DNA of 64,000 bases, from NCBI RefSeq assembly GCF_000142905.1, contig NW_013657634.1, positions 193,925 through 257,924 on the forward strand. Reading direction: 5' to 3'. Position 1 is the first letter of the stretch, and every line of letters starts with the position of its first letter. The notes under the pieces are model-generated. The model was given only the letters and a program-made list of their open reading frames with translations, was not told the DNA's origin and did not search any database. A program made the translations under genes and the position numbers. Positions 29,935 to 39,700 of this stretch are shown in pieces. Source of the stretch: Thecamonas trahens ATCC 50062 (Eukaryota > Apusozoa > Apusomonadida > Apusomonadidae).

Positions 29935-31281
29935 ATGTGCTCGGTGACCATCATGAGGTCCGTGTTGGACTTTATGAACACCCTGTTCATGGTACGCCCC
30001 CCCCCCCCCCCCCCCCCTCCCCCCCTTCCTCCCCCCTTCTCCCTGCCCGCGCCCACTCCAGGCACCGTACCGCATCAGCTCCTTGATACGGCGACCAGGC
30101 AGTGACCAAGAGAGGCAGTCGTGGCCAGTGACCAGTAGCCAGTGGCCAGTGGTCGTGGCCAGTGGCCAGTGGCCTGTGGTCGTGGCCAGTGGTGGTGGTC
30201 AGATCATCGTCCGATGCAGGCAGGGGGGCGGGGAAGGACAATTGGCTGGGACTGGGCATCGGGCTGGAACTCATGTCATTGGGCACTGGCTGGGGTGATG
30301 GGTGGCGGTCGGGGCGTGGTTGGGTGACGGGGATGTGCTGGTGGTGTGATGGGTGGCGGTCGGGGCGTGGTTGGGTGACGGGGATGTGCTGGTGGTGTGA
30401 TCGGTGGCGGTCGGGCGTGGTTGGGTGACGGGGATGTGCTGGTGGTGTGATCGGTGGTGGTCTGTCTGGTGGTTGGGTGACGGGGATGTGCTGGTGGTGT
30501 GATCGGTGGTGGTCTGTCTGCTGGCGGGACACCCTTTGGGTGACAGCTCATTGCTCTGTTGTTGACAGTGCTGGGCGTGTGGCTGTATCTGGAGCAAGAC
30601 TTTGGCTCACAGCTCATCGGACTGCCGCTCTCTGTAGGCATCATTGTCGTCTCGTCGTTTCTGCTCTTGATCACATGCGTGGCGTGTGTAGGCTTGCGCA
30701 ATGAGGCGTGGTGTGTGCTCAACGGGTACGTCATGCTCATGATCTTCCTTATGGCCGCCCAGGCGTCGCTGGCGTACATGTCGCTCCGTTTCCGAGACAA
30801 CATGGAGGAGCAACTGTATCAGGGCTGGCTTGACGGCTCGGACCAGCTCCGCAACACCATTCAGGACCAGCTGACGTGCTGTGGCTTCTACGCGCCTGTG
30901 GATTATCCAGGCTCGAACTGTCCGGTCAGCGCCACCATTGGCTGCTTCCCGCAGTTGGAGAACACGCTCGAGCGCCGCCTCCTGTTAGTCTCGCTCATTG
31001 CAGGTCTTGTTGCCTTTCTCGAGTTCATTGCCGTCATATTTGCCATCGGCGTCGTATGCTCCGAGCCTGGTGACGCCCTCGTTGTCCCGCTCTTTGAGCC
31101 GCCGTCGCGCGCCGAAATCCGCCGCAGGCGCAAGCTCGAGCGCGAGCGCTTCCGACTCCAACAACAGCGCGAGCGACTCAAGCGCGAGCGCGCCCGCATG
31201 GAACAGCGCTCTGCTGGAAACCTGGCACCCATTGCGCCCATCCCGCCGCCGATGGCCATCCGCAAGCCCGCCTCAACGTAG
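29935..31281 (+). CDS. Tetraspanin (two exons, junction one base off)
   Basis: Exon 1 (29935-29991) encodes MCSVTIMRSVLDFMNTLFM. Exon 2 starts about 30569 with VLGVWLYL. Four membrane segments follow, with a large extracellular loop carrying the tetraspanin CCG signature (QLTCCGFY) and further Cys in SNCP and IGCFP. The cytosolic tail is long and Arg/Glu-rich, predicted to be an extended charged helix. GTACGC is a clear donor and TTGACAG a clear acceptor, but the GT-AG join is one base short of the right frame. One missing G at the acceptor (CAGG to CAG) would give the expected LFM-VLGVW continuity. Tetraspanins organise membrane microdomains with integrins and other receptors; a paxillin-like gene lies nearby in the same window. 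Confidence 0.82.
29992..30568 (+). other. Tetraspanin intron 1 with minisatellites
   Basis: An intron of about 577 bases (GTACGC...GACAG). It carries a C18-class run at its 5' end (from 29997), a GGCCAGT-type repeat (about 30113-30200) and a 51-base tandem repeat (30293-30530). Confidence 0.75.
30293..30530. repeat. 51-base minisatellite, about 4.5 copies
   Basis: Units share the cores GGTTGGGTGACGGGGATGTG and CTGGTGGTGTGAT. The first copies are nearly identical; later copies diverge in the middle (CGGTCGGGGCG versus TGGTCTGTCTG). Confidence 0.9.
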
Positions 31282-31561
31282 CCCCCTATCCCCTCGCGGC
31301 CGCATCCGCCCACTGTCGGCGGTGCGGTGTGGCCGTTATTGTCCTGATCAATCCCCATCATTAATCATACCACGTGAGTGTGTGTTTGGAGGGGCGGTGG
31401 GTGGGTGGGGAAGAGTTGAGGGGAGGGTGCGGTGGCGAAAGCTCTCAACCCATGCGCACCCATTGAACACAATGGGCGAATCATCGATTCACTCAAAGCC
31501 TGTTCCCCTCCTCCCCTTCCCCCCCTCCCACCCCTCTCCACCACATCACCTGCACACCACC

Positions 31562-32595
31562 ATGTCCACCGGCGACCTCTCGTACGAGACCCTCGACCAC
31601 ATGTTCGACAACTCCGAGTACCAGGAGCTGTACACCCGCCTCGAAGCCGAGCTCACCATCACCTCGTACGCAACACCCTCCCCTAGCCCATACCCCCCCC
31701 CCCCCCCCCCCCTTCGTCCACCGACTCGTGACGTAGCCTGACACCGCCACCGGCACGAGGTGCGGCGATGCAAGAAGATGTGGGAGGGGATTGTTGGGCA
31801 GTCATGATGTGATTATTTTTGTTCGTTTTTTTGGGGGGGGAGGGGGGAGGGGGAGTCGGGCACTGTGGATTGGAGGGGAGGGGGGATATTATTTGGCTGG
31901 TGTCGTGGCAATAGCGAGGACTCATGGCATGGCCGCGGGTGGTGGGAGGTGTGTACAGGGCGGCGCAGGCTGAGGCTGGCGAGTCGGACTCGGAGGAGGA
32001 CGTGGAGCTGCTCTGGCGGTTTGCGCGGGTCTGCTACTCGATGCACACCGAGAACAAGGCCGACAAGAAGGCGGCCGAGGCGTACCTGCGGCTGGCGATC
32101 GACGCGGCCAAGCAGGGCATGCGGCTCGACGAGGGCCACTTTGCGCCGCACAAGTGGTACGCCATCGCACTCGGTGGGCTCGGCGGCTACGTCTCGACTA
32201 AGGAGAAGATCGGGTATGCGTACGAGATCCGCGAGCACGCCGACAAGGCGCTCGAGCTCAAGCCCGGTGACTCGGCTACGCTGCATCTCATCGGCCGCTG
32301 GTGCTTTGACGTCGCCGGCATCGGCTGGGCCACCCGCAAGATCGCCTCCATGCTCTTCGCCACCCCGCCCGAGTCGTCGTTTGACGAGGCGCTCACGTTC
32401 TTCGAGCAGGCCCGCGACGCCCTTCCCGACGACGCCAAGAACACCTTCCCGGAGAACGACTTGTTCATCGGCAACACTCTGCTGAAGCTCTCCCGCAAGG
32501 CCGATGCCCGCGCTGCCTTCCAGGCCGCCGTCGATGCACCTATCAAGGGCGCCGACGGCCAGCGCATCCACGATGAGGCCGCCAAGCAGCTTTAG
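31562..32595 (+). CDS. RMDN/FAM82-family protein, TPR-like (two exons)
   Basis: Exons 31562-31665 and 31959-32595 join in phase 2 to 246 residues. The protein matches regulator of microtubule dynamics proteins (RMDN1-3, worm RMD-1): DNSEYQELYTRLE at the N-terminus, then VELLWRFARVCY, HKWYAIALGGLGGYV, IREHADKALELKPGD, LHLIGRWCFDVAGIGW, IASMLFATPPES and a closing TPR-like helix pair. RMDN1 is linked to mitochondria and microtubules, and RMDN3 to ER-mitochondria contacts. This one lacks an N-terminal membrane segment, so it is nearest to RMDN1. The exon join gives an exact family continuation, which supports the splice sites. Confidence 0.88.
31666..31958 (+). other. RMDN intron 1
   Basis: A 293-base intron with donor GTACGC and acceptor TGTACAG, phase 2. 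It contains a C17-class run near 31696 and G-rich stretches. Confidence 0.8.
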
Positions 32596-32631
32596 TATCC
32601 CGCGCACACTCGCACACAGGCCCGTGCGCGC

Positions 32632-34446
32632 TCACATTGAATCTGGCTGCGCCCTGCCATGCTGCGTCGCAAGGAGCTCCTCTAGCCGCTGCCTCTCCCG
32701 CCGCAGCTGCGACTCCCTGTGCTCTGTCGCCGCCAGCTGCTGGCGTAAGGCCTCGCGCTCGGCCGTGGCCGCGCCGATCTCTGCCTGAAGCGTGTTGAAC
32801 GACGCCGAGCGTGGTGGTGGTGCGCAGCCAGCGACCACTTTGTGCTTCTTCCGTCGCCGCCGTGCTTGGAGCTGGCTGGCTTTGACGGCTCGCTTCGCCT
32901 TGCAGGCCTTGGCTTTTGCCGCGCCGATCACGCGGTGCGCAACAAGCGAACGGTCGGCGCACGCCCAAACACTCGCGACTGCCTCGCCGGGAATCAGGCG
33001 AGTAAGCGACTCAATGTGGTGGCTGTACGTCATTTGGCGGTCGGCAATGGCAGCGATGTGGGTGACTGTGGCACCAAGCGCGGTGTCATCGTCTCCAACA
33101 CCCGCCTCGGCCGCAGGCTCGGGCTCTGGCCTGTCGATGCTCTCGCTGCTAGAAGGCGCGTCGGAGGAGGCTATGAGCGCGGCAGCTGCGGCGATGATCG
33201 AGTCGGTCACAACCAAACTGCCTGCGTAGGTGGCAGGCAGCTGCGATGCAAAGGCGCGCGCAGCGGCGAGGCCCGACGCAGGCGTGGTCGAGCAAGCAGG
33301 AGCTGGGAGGTAGACTTGCTTCTCGGTAGCGACCTTGGCAATTGTTCGAAACGCAACAGCAGGCATGTCGTGGAGTACAGCGTACTCGCCGACGGCAGCC
33401 GTCAATGTCTCCATCGCCACCGACAGCTTGCGCGCCCCGTCAACGATCGGCCGCCCATGGATCATGCACTCGATGATGTTGGAGGCCGCGGTACACAGGG
33501 TGATAAAGTCGGTTCGGAGCTCGTTGGCGGCGCGGTCGAGGTCGGCAATGACGTCGGCGAGTAGTTCGCCCAGGTGCTGCGCCGCCTCGTGCTTGGTCGC
33601 CAGCTCGTCAGTGGCAGCAGCAAGGCGGGAAGCGGCACGCGCGTCAGACGGAAGCGGCAACTTCTGGATGACGTCGTGCAGTGCCTGGAGCTCGAGCAAA
33701 GAGCTATCAATTGTGTCGAGAGGTTTGGCCTGGCTGCCGACTGGGAGTAGGGTACAACTGGTTGCGATGGCCGACGCGCGGTCATGCCACTCGGTGGCGG
33801 CAGTGCGGGTCGAGTTGGCAAGCTGGGTGATGCTGGCCGTATCAGCGCGGAGCTGGGCCCACCATGCCTGCCTGTCCGGGACATATCTAACGAGCGAGCC
33901 TTCCGGTACAGCGCAGCTCTCGAGCGCGGCTAGGATGGGGCGAGCGTCGCGGTTAAAGGTGTCGGACGCGGCCGAGAGTCTGCGCAGCTCGGAGCTAATA
34001 GCGGCGATACCGGTATTGCGGACGAAGTTTTGCAGCGCACCAGCAATCGACAACATTAGCTTGCGCCTGTGGGCGGTATCGGCCAGCCGGGAGACAGCGA
34101 TGTTCGCGTGCCACCGGATGGCGCTCACCGTGTCCATGACGCGGGTCACCTGGCGCACCAAAGCCTCCTTTGTCGTCCGCATGGCAGACTCTAGCCCCTG
34201 GAGCTGGTCCAGAGCATCGGCCTTTGCGGCGAGAGCCTCCCGCGCCTCTACCAGCTCTCGGACTATGTCGTCGATGTGTGCCTCTGGGTGGGCCCAGACG
34301 CCCGGGTCGGCGACGATGACCTCCGCACCGTGAGGGAGCTGGCGGCAGCGACGGCCGTCGAGGGTCAAGACGAGGGAGCCCCGCCGAAGGTCCTGGACCC
34401 TGAGTCCCCGCTGGACCGAGCCATCCAAGAAGAGTGCGTCGATCAT
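32632..34446 (-). CDS. Unrecognised helical/coiled-coil protein
   Basis: A 604-residue protein that I cannot assign. Residues 55-110 and 550-600 are charged and heptad-like (for example EREALRQQLAATEHRESQL), so coiled coils are likely at both ends. The middle is alanine-rich and helical, with scattered conserved-looking Trp. A polybasic patch (ARRRRKKHK, about 540-548) could be a nuclear signal. An acidic Ser/Glu linker lies near 450-470. There is no signal peptide and no membrane segment. Codon use and third-position GC are like its neighbours, so it is very probably a real gene. It converges on the RMDN gene with a 36-base gap. Confidence 0.65.
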   Translation of the reverse strand: MIDALFLDGSVQRGLRVQDLRRGSLVLTLDGRRCRQLPHGAEVIVADPGVWAHPEAHIDDIVRELVEAREALAAKADALDQLQGLESAMRTTKEALVRQVTRVMDTVSAIRWHANIAVSRLADTAHRRKLMLSIAGALQNFVRNTGIAAISSELRRLSAASDTFNRDARPILAALESCAVPEGSLVRYVPDRQAWWAQLRADTASITQLANSTRTAATEWHDRASAIATSCTLLPVGSQAKPLDTIDSSLLELQALHDVIQKLPLPSDARAASRLAAATDELATKHEAAQHLGELLADVIADLDRAANELRTDFITLCTAASNIIECMIHGRPIVDGARKLSVAMETLTAAVGEYAVLHDMPAVAFRTIAKVATEKQVYLPAPACSTTPASGLAAARAFASQLPATYAGSLVVTDSIIAAAAALIASSDAPSSSESIDRPEPEPAAEAGVGDDDTALGATVTHIAAIADRQMTYSHHIESLTRLIPGEAVASVWACADRSLVAHRVIGAAKAKACKAKRAVKASQLQARRRRKKHKVVAGCAPPPRSASFNTLQAEIGAATAEREALRQQLAATEHRESQLRRERQRLEELLATQHGRAQPDSM

Positions 34447-34682
34447 GGCGAGATGATGCGGGAGGAGTATGCGTAGGTGTTGGAGTGTGACCTGTACGCG
34501 TGCGGGTGTGACGGGTTTTTTCGCCCGGGAACGTCACACTCTGACCAGAGTCAGGCTACGAGGGGGGAGGAAGGGGGAGGAAGGGGGATGTAGGCATCGA
34601 GGTAGATTTGGCTGTAGAGACAGTTGTGAACGAGGAGGTGGTGGTGCGTGTGTATGTAGTCGTGTTTTCACGAGTCAGGGTG

Positions 34683-34908
34683 TGCCTGTGGGTGTGCCTG
34701 TGCCTGTGGCTGTGGGTGTGGCTGTGCCTGTGGCTGTGGCTGTGGCTGTGGGTGTGGCTGTGGCTGTGGGTGTGGCTGTGGCTGTGGCTGTGGGTGTGCC
34801 TGTGGCTGTGCCTGTGGGTGTGCCTGTGCCTGTGGGTGTGGCTGTGGGTGTGCCTGTGGCTGTGGCTGTGGCTGTGGCTGTGGCTGTGCCTGTGGCTGTG
34901 CCTGTGAT
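34683..34908. repeat. TGTGGC/TGTGCC/TGTGGG hexanucleotide array
   Basis: About 37 six-base units with the third and sixth positions varying between G and C. A CTGCCC-type array (about 34928-35022) follows, with near-opposite strand bias. Confidence 0.9.
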
Positions 34909-35233
34909 CTGTACATGTGTCTATTTTCCCCTGCCCCTGCCCCTGCCCCTCTGCCCCTACCCCTGCCCCTGCCCCTGCCTCTGTCTCTGTCTCTGCCCCT
35001 GCCTCTGCCTCTGCCCCTGCCCCCTTCCCCCCCCCCCCCCCTCCCCCTCCACCGGGGCACCCCCACTATCTTTCTTCGGCAGATGTCCCTGTCCCTCTCC
35101 CCTCTCCCGACTCGGCAGCTCACTTTCACCCGAAGTACGACTTTGCAGGCGTGCGCCATGGACCGGCCAAAGGGGGGGCAGCTGCGCAGGCGGAGGGGGG
35201 GGGGGGGGGGGGGGGGGGATAGGGGGGGAGACG

Positions 35234-35333
35234 NNNNNNNNNNNNNNNNNNNNNNNNNNNNNNNNNNNNNNNNNNNNNNNNNNNNNNNNNNNNNNNNNNN
35301 NNNNNNNNNNNNNNNNNNNNNNNNNNNNNNNNN
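35234..35333. other. Assembly gap of exactly 100 N
   Basis: Exactly 100 unknown bases, a conventional placeholder length. It is flanked on both sides by G-rich homopolymers, the likely cause of the break. Confidence 0.98.
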
Positions 35334-35694
35334 AGGGGGGAGGAGGGAAGACGACAAGAGGGGACCGGTGGGGTGCTGTAGTTGGGGATGGGTATAGCCA
35401 CTGCGAGTGGTGCCAGCCATGGCTGCCCCTTTCCCCTCCCTCTCCCCTCCCTGCGCGGTGAAAGCCCTCTCTGCCGTCCTTCCCAAAAAACGCCTGTCGG
35501 GGGAAGAGAGGGGGGGAAGGGGGGGAAGGGGGAGGGGGAGGGGGAGGGAAGAGAGGGGGGGGGGGGGGGGGGGGGGGGAGAGGGGGGGGTGGTACTCATG
35601 GCTGTGGATGGGATGGCTGTGGGTGGGCATTGGCATGCTGCTGGGGCTGCTGCTGCTGGGGCTGGGCGTGCTGGGCTGGTCTGAACGGTTGCAG

Positions 35695-36728
35695 TGGACG
35701 ACCTCGACTCGATCCTTGCTGACCTCTCCGCTCAGGGCGGAGAATCGACCACAGCGTCGGCGCCGGCGACAGCGTCGGCGCCGGATGCGGCAGGCGGTGG
35801 GTCGTCGGGATCGGCGGGCGCGGGAGGTACAGCGGGTGGTGGGGATGATCTGGACGCGCTGCTGAACGATCTGGGTGTGCCCGAGAGCGAGACGCAGCGG
35901 CGGCCAAAGCGGGCGTCGGTGCGGATTGTGGCCAATCCGTCGCTGTCAGCCGAAACGGCAGCAGTGCTCGATGCGGTCGACTCGTCGGACGTGACGGCGG
36001 GCAATCCGGTGTGCGCCGGGTGCCAGATGAACATCTTTGGCTCGGTCCTCGAGGCCATGGGCTCCAAGTGGCATGTGGAGCACTTTACCTGCACCACGTG
36101 CTCGACCCAGCTCAAGACCGAGACCTTCCTTGTCAAGGACAACCGTCCGTATTGCGGAACGTGCCACGACCGTATGTTCCTCGACGTCTGCGCAAAGTGC
36201 AGCATGAAGATCACCGATGCGCCCATCAAGGCGCTCAACAAGCCGTGGCACGCAGCCTGCTTTGCCTGCGCCGACTGTGCCACAGTCTTTGCCGATGGCG
36301 ACGGCTCGTTTGTGGAGCAGGACGGCGTGGCGTACTGCGACAACTGCTTCTCTGCCCGCTTTGGCCAGCGGTGCTCAAAGTGCGGCGGCGTCATCACCGA
36401 AAACGCCATCGACGCCGGCGACGGAAACCTGTACCACACCGAGTGCTTCAAGTGCAGCTCGTGCGACGTCTCCATCAACGCCACAGGCTCGACTTCGTTC
36501 TTCCAGGTCGACGGTAACCTGTTCTGCAAGGACCACGTTCCGTCCGGCGCCGTCACCTCGGTCATCTGCGACGGCTGCGGGCAAAAGGTGCTCGGCGACG
36601 CCGCCCTCGCCGGCGACAAGACCTACCACCCATCGTGCCTCAACTGCGACGTCTGCGGTTCGGGCCTTGTCGGGACTAAGTTTTACATGCGCGACGAGTC
36701 GCGTGTCTGTGCCAGCTGCGCCGAGTAG
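35695..36728 (+). CDS. Paxillin-like adhesion protein: two LD motifs and four LIM domains, 5' exon missing
   Basis: The coding exon begins after an acceptor (TTGCAG) with TG-GAC-GAC, so a preceding exon ending in A would create ATG. The result would start MDDLDSILADL, almost the LD1 motif that opens animal paxillin. A second LD motif, DDLDALLNDL, lies about 40 residues on. Four LIM domains follow from about residue 110, each with the double zinc-finger pattern (first pairs CAGC, CAKC, CSKC, CDGC), and end at the C-terminus as in paxillin and Hic-5. LD motifs bind FAK/vinculin-type helical bundles; LIM domains target integrin adhesions. The protein is shorter than animal paxillin (344 versus about 590 residues) because the LD region is reduced. 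GTG is not taken as a start. Confidence 0.85.
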
Positions 36729-36772
36729 CTCCACCGACCTCCCACATCGTCATCGAGGTAAACGCGCTTCTC

Positions 36773-39700
36773 TCAAAGGAATGAGAACCGCGTCGATGCC
36801 GCTGTTGCTGCCGCCACGCTCCGCGGCCGCGTGCCAATGCCGCTGCCGGGCAGTGCCGAGTCGGGCAGAAACGGCGACCGCCCGCTCCGCCGAACTCCGT
36901 ACTGCGTGCGCGACGCGGTCGGTCCGGGCCTTGTCTGGGACAACGCAGGCAAGTCAAGGAGCGACGAGATCCGCGCCGGCCCACCGCCCCGTGCCGGCCT
37001 CGCCGCACTCAGTCCAGTGGAGCCCAGTCGCGGCACCGTCTCGAACCGTGGCGCGTCGACCGAAGACGCCGACCGGAGTCCGGGTCGCTGGCCGACGTCG
37101 GGCGGGCTGCTGCCGGCCAGCTTGGCGCGGACAGCGTCGATCTCGGCTTGGATCTCTTCCAGTGTGGTGGGCGGCGCCGGGAGTGACGACGGCGCAGTAG
37201 CCGCGGCAGGCGCTGATGGCGTCGACGGCTCGCGCTCGAGCCACGCCGGACGCTCGCGTGGCGGCGCGCGCTCGTCCAGGACCGAGCTCGCCAACTGCCG
37301 CGGGGGCGTGGGCGGGGCGGCGAGAGCGGCGGCGCGGCGTCGGCGTCGGCGGAAGCAGCGGCGAGTGCGTCGAGCTCGCGGAGTGAGCGTGCCATGGCGG
37401 CCTCGGTGTGGTGGCGTGAGGCGCGGGCCTCGGCCTCACGCTGCTCGACGAGGGCGGCGGCGGCGGCGGCGCGGTTGCGGGCGGTGGCCAGCTCGGCGTT
37501 GAGCTCGTCGAGGGCTTCCTTCTCGGCGGCGGCTGTGGTGGCAAGCTCAGCGAGCGCCTGCAGCTGCTCGGTGGCGGCGGTGGCTTGGGCAAGGGCGGTC
37601 CGCTGCTCGGCGGCGGCGGCGCGGACACGCTCGAGATCGCGGGCGGCGTCCATGGCACGGGCCTGTTGTTCGGCCATGCGGCGACCCTGGGCGGCCCGGG
37701 CGGCATGAAGTGCCTCGAGGTTCGACTCGAGCTCATGATAGGCGGCGGTGGAGAGCGCCGTGAGCTCGTTGGCGTGGCTGGCGACAGCCTGGATCTCGGC
37801 TTCGGTCTCGTCGACCTGCTCCTTGAGCGCTCGGTACTTGGTGTCTAGCTCACGCTTGCGCGTCTCGCACGAGCGCTGCTGCGAGAGTGCCGCCGCCCGC
37901 GCCGACTCGAGGACCGAGGTGCGGTAGGTGAGGAACTCGTCGGCCTGGGCGATCGACGCCTCGAGCGCCTCGTTCTCGGTGACGAGTGCGTTCTTGGCAG
38001 CGAGCGTCTCCTCGAGCTCGGCCTCGAGCGACCCGATGTCGCGCTGGAGCACAAGCTGCTTGTCCTCGAGGCGGGCCTTGGCGGTTCGAACCGAGTCGCG
38101 GTCGGCAGCCGCGATCCGAATCTGTTCCTTCAGCTCGAGCGCGGTGGTGCGAGCCTGGGCCTCGAGCGCCTCAATGGCGTCCTCGAGCTCGGCAAGCTTG
38201 GCGGTGTCGGTCCGGACTTCGGCGTGGAGGCTGGCAAGCAGCGACTCGAGCTCGGCCTTGTGCTTGGCAAGCAGCGATTGCTCCTTGGCGTACTGCGTCG
38301 AGCGGCCCTCGAGCCTGTCCATCAACTCGACTTTGCGGCGGCGGAGAGCGTCGATGTCATCCTCCAGCATGTCATTCTCCTGCTTCAGCTCGGCGACAGC
38401 AGCGTCAGCCGGAGCCTGGAGCTGGAGGGCGGCGACCTCGGAGCGGATGTGTGCCAACTCACGCTTGAGCTCAGCGTTTCGCTCGCGCAGGGCGGCCGTG
38501 TCGCCAGGGGCGACCGCGTCCTGCGCAGCCGCGCTCCGCTCAGCTTCTGCGGCTGCCACGCGCGACTCCAGTCGCTCGTTCTCGGCCGCCAGGTCGGCCA
38601 TGGCCATGGCGTCGAGCGAGTCGGTCGCGGGGGCAGACGCAGGCGACGGTGGTGGCACCGGAGCAGGTGTGGCACGCGAGCGGGCCGAGGCCCGTAAAGC
38701 CTCATCGCGTGCGTCGGCCTCCATCTGAGCAAGCAGCGCAGCCTCGTCATCGGCTGAGGACGACTCCATGAGATCGCCAAAATCGACCTCGCTTGACAAC
38801 GACGCTGGTGCCAGTGCGGACGACGAGGCATCGGACGAGGCAAAAGCCGCAACGTCGATCGATGACGCCGACGACTCGGAGGCGGCGGCATGGTCTTGTG
38901 GTGTGAGCTGGATAGACATGGGTGGTGGGGGTGGCTCTGTGGCCTCGGCCTCTGCAGCAAGTCGCGCCTCTTCTTCGGCCTTGGCCTTGGCTTCTGCCTC
39001 TGCAGCGAGTCGCGCCTCTTCTTCGGCCTTGGCCTTGGCTTCCGCCTCGGCAGCAAGTCGCGCCTCTTCTTCGGCCTTGGCCTTGGCTTCCGCCTCGGCA
39101 GCAAGTCGCGCCTCTTCCTCAGCCTTGGCCTTGGCTTCCGCCTCGGCAGCAAGTCGCGCCTCTTCTTCGGCCTTGGCCTTGGCTTCCGCCTCGGCAGCAA
39201 GTCGCGCCTCCTCTTCGGCCTTGGCCTTCGCTTCCGCCTCGGCAGCAAGTCGCGCCTCTTCCTCAGCCTTGGCCTTGGCCTCGGCCTCGGCCTCTGCAGC
39301 TAGCCGTGCCTCTTCCTCAGCCTTGGCCTTGGCCTCGGCCTCGGCAGCAAGTCGCGCCTCCTCTTCAGCCTTGGCCAGCTGTGCCTCTTGCTCCCGCTGG
39401 AGCGCAGCACGCTCCGCTGCTTCCTTGGCCTCGGCCTCTGCAGCAAGTCGCGCCTCTTCTTCGGCCTTGGCCTTGGCTTCCGCCTCTGCAGCAAGTCGCG
39501 CCTCTTCTGCCTTGGCCTTGGCTTCTGCCTCTGCAGCGAGTCGCGCCTCTTCCTCAGCCTTGGCCTTGGCTTCCGCCTCGGCAGCAAGTCGCGCCTCTTC
39601 CTCAGCCTTGGCCTTGGCTTCCGCCTCTGCAGCAAGTCGCGCCTCTTCCTCAGCCTTGGCCTTGGCTTCCGCCTCGGCAGCAAGTCGCGCCTCTTCCTCA

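Larger units (their letters stand above)
34447..35694. other. Low-complexity spacer with assembly gap
   Basis: A 1248-base stretch with no supported gene. It contains a TGTGGC/TGTGCC hexamer array, a CTGCCC array, several runs of more than ten G or C, and 100 N. The promoter and first exon of the paxillin-like gene must be here, possibly within the gap. Confidence 0.7.

Noticed and set aside
30293..30530. CRISPR-like direct repeats
   Set aside because: Units are contiguous, without unique spacers, and lie in a eukaryotic intron; this is a minisatellite.
34469..35461. Plus-strand frame across the hexamer array and the N gap
   Set aside because: Its residues are Val/Gly/Ala or Leu/Trp repeats from simple DNA, and it includes 34 unknown codons.
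35694..35696. GTG as the paxillin start codon
   Set aside because: Nuclear genes do not normally start with GTG, and the AG immediately before TG is a good splice acceptor, so a split ATG is more likely.
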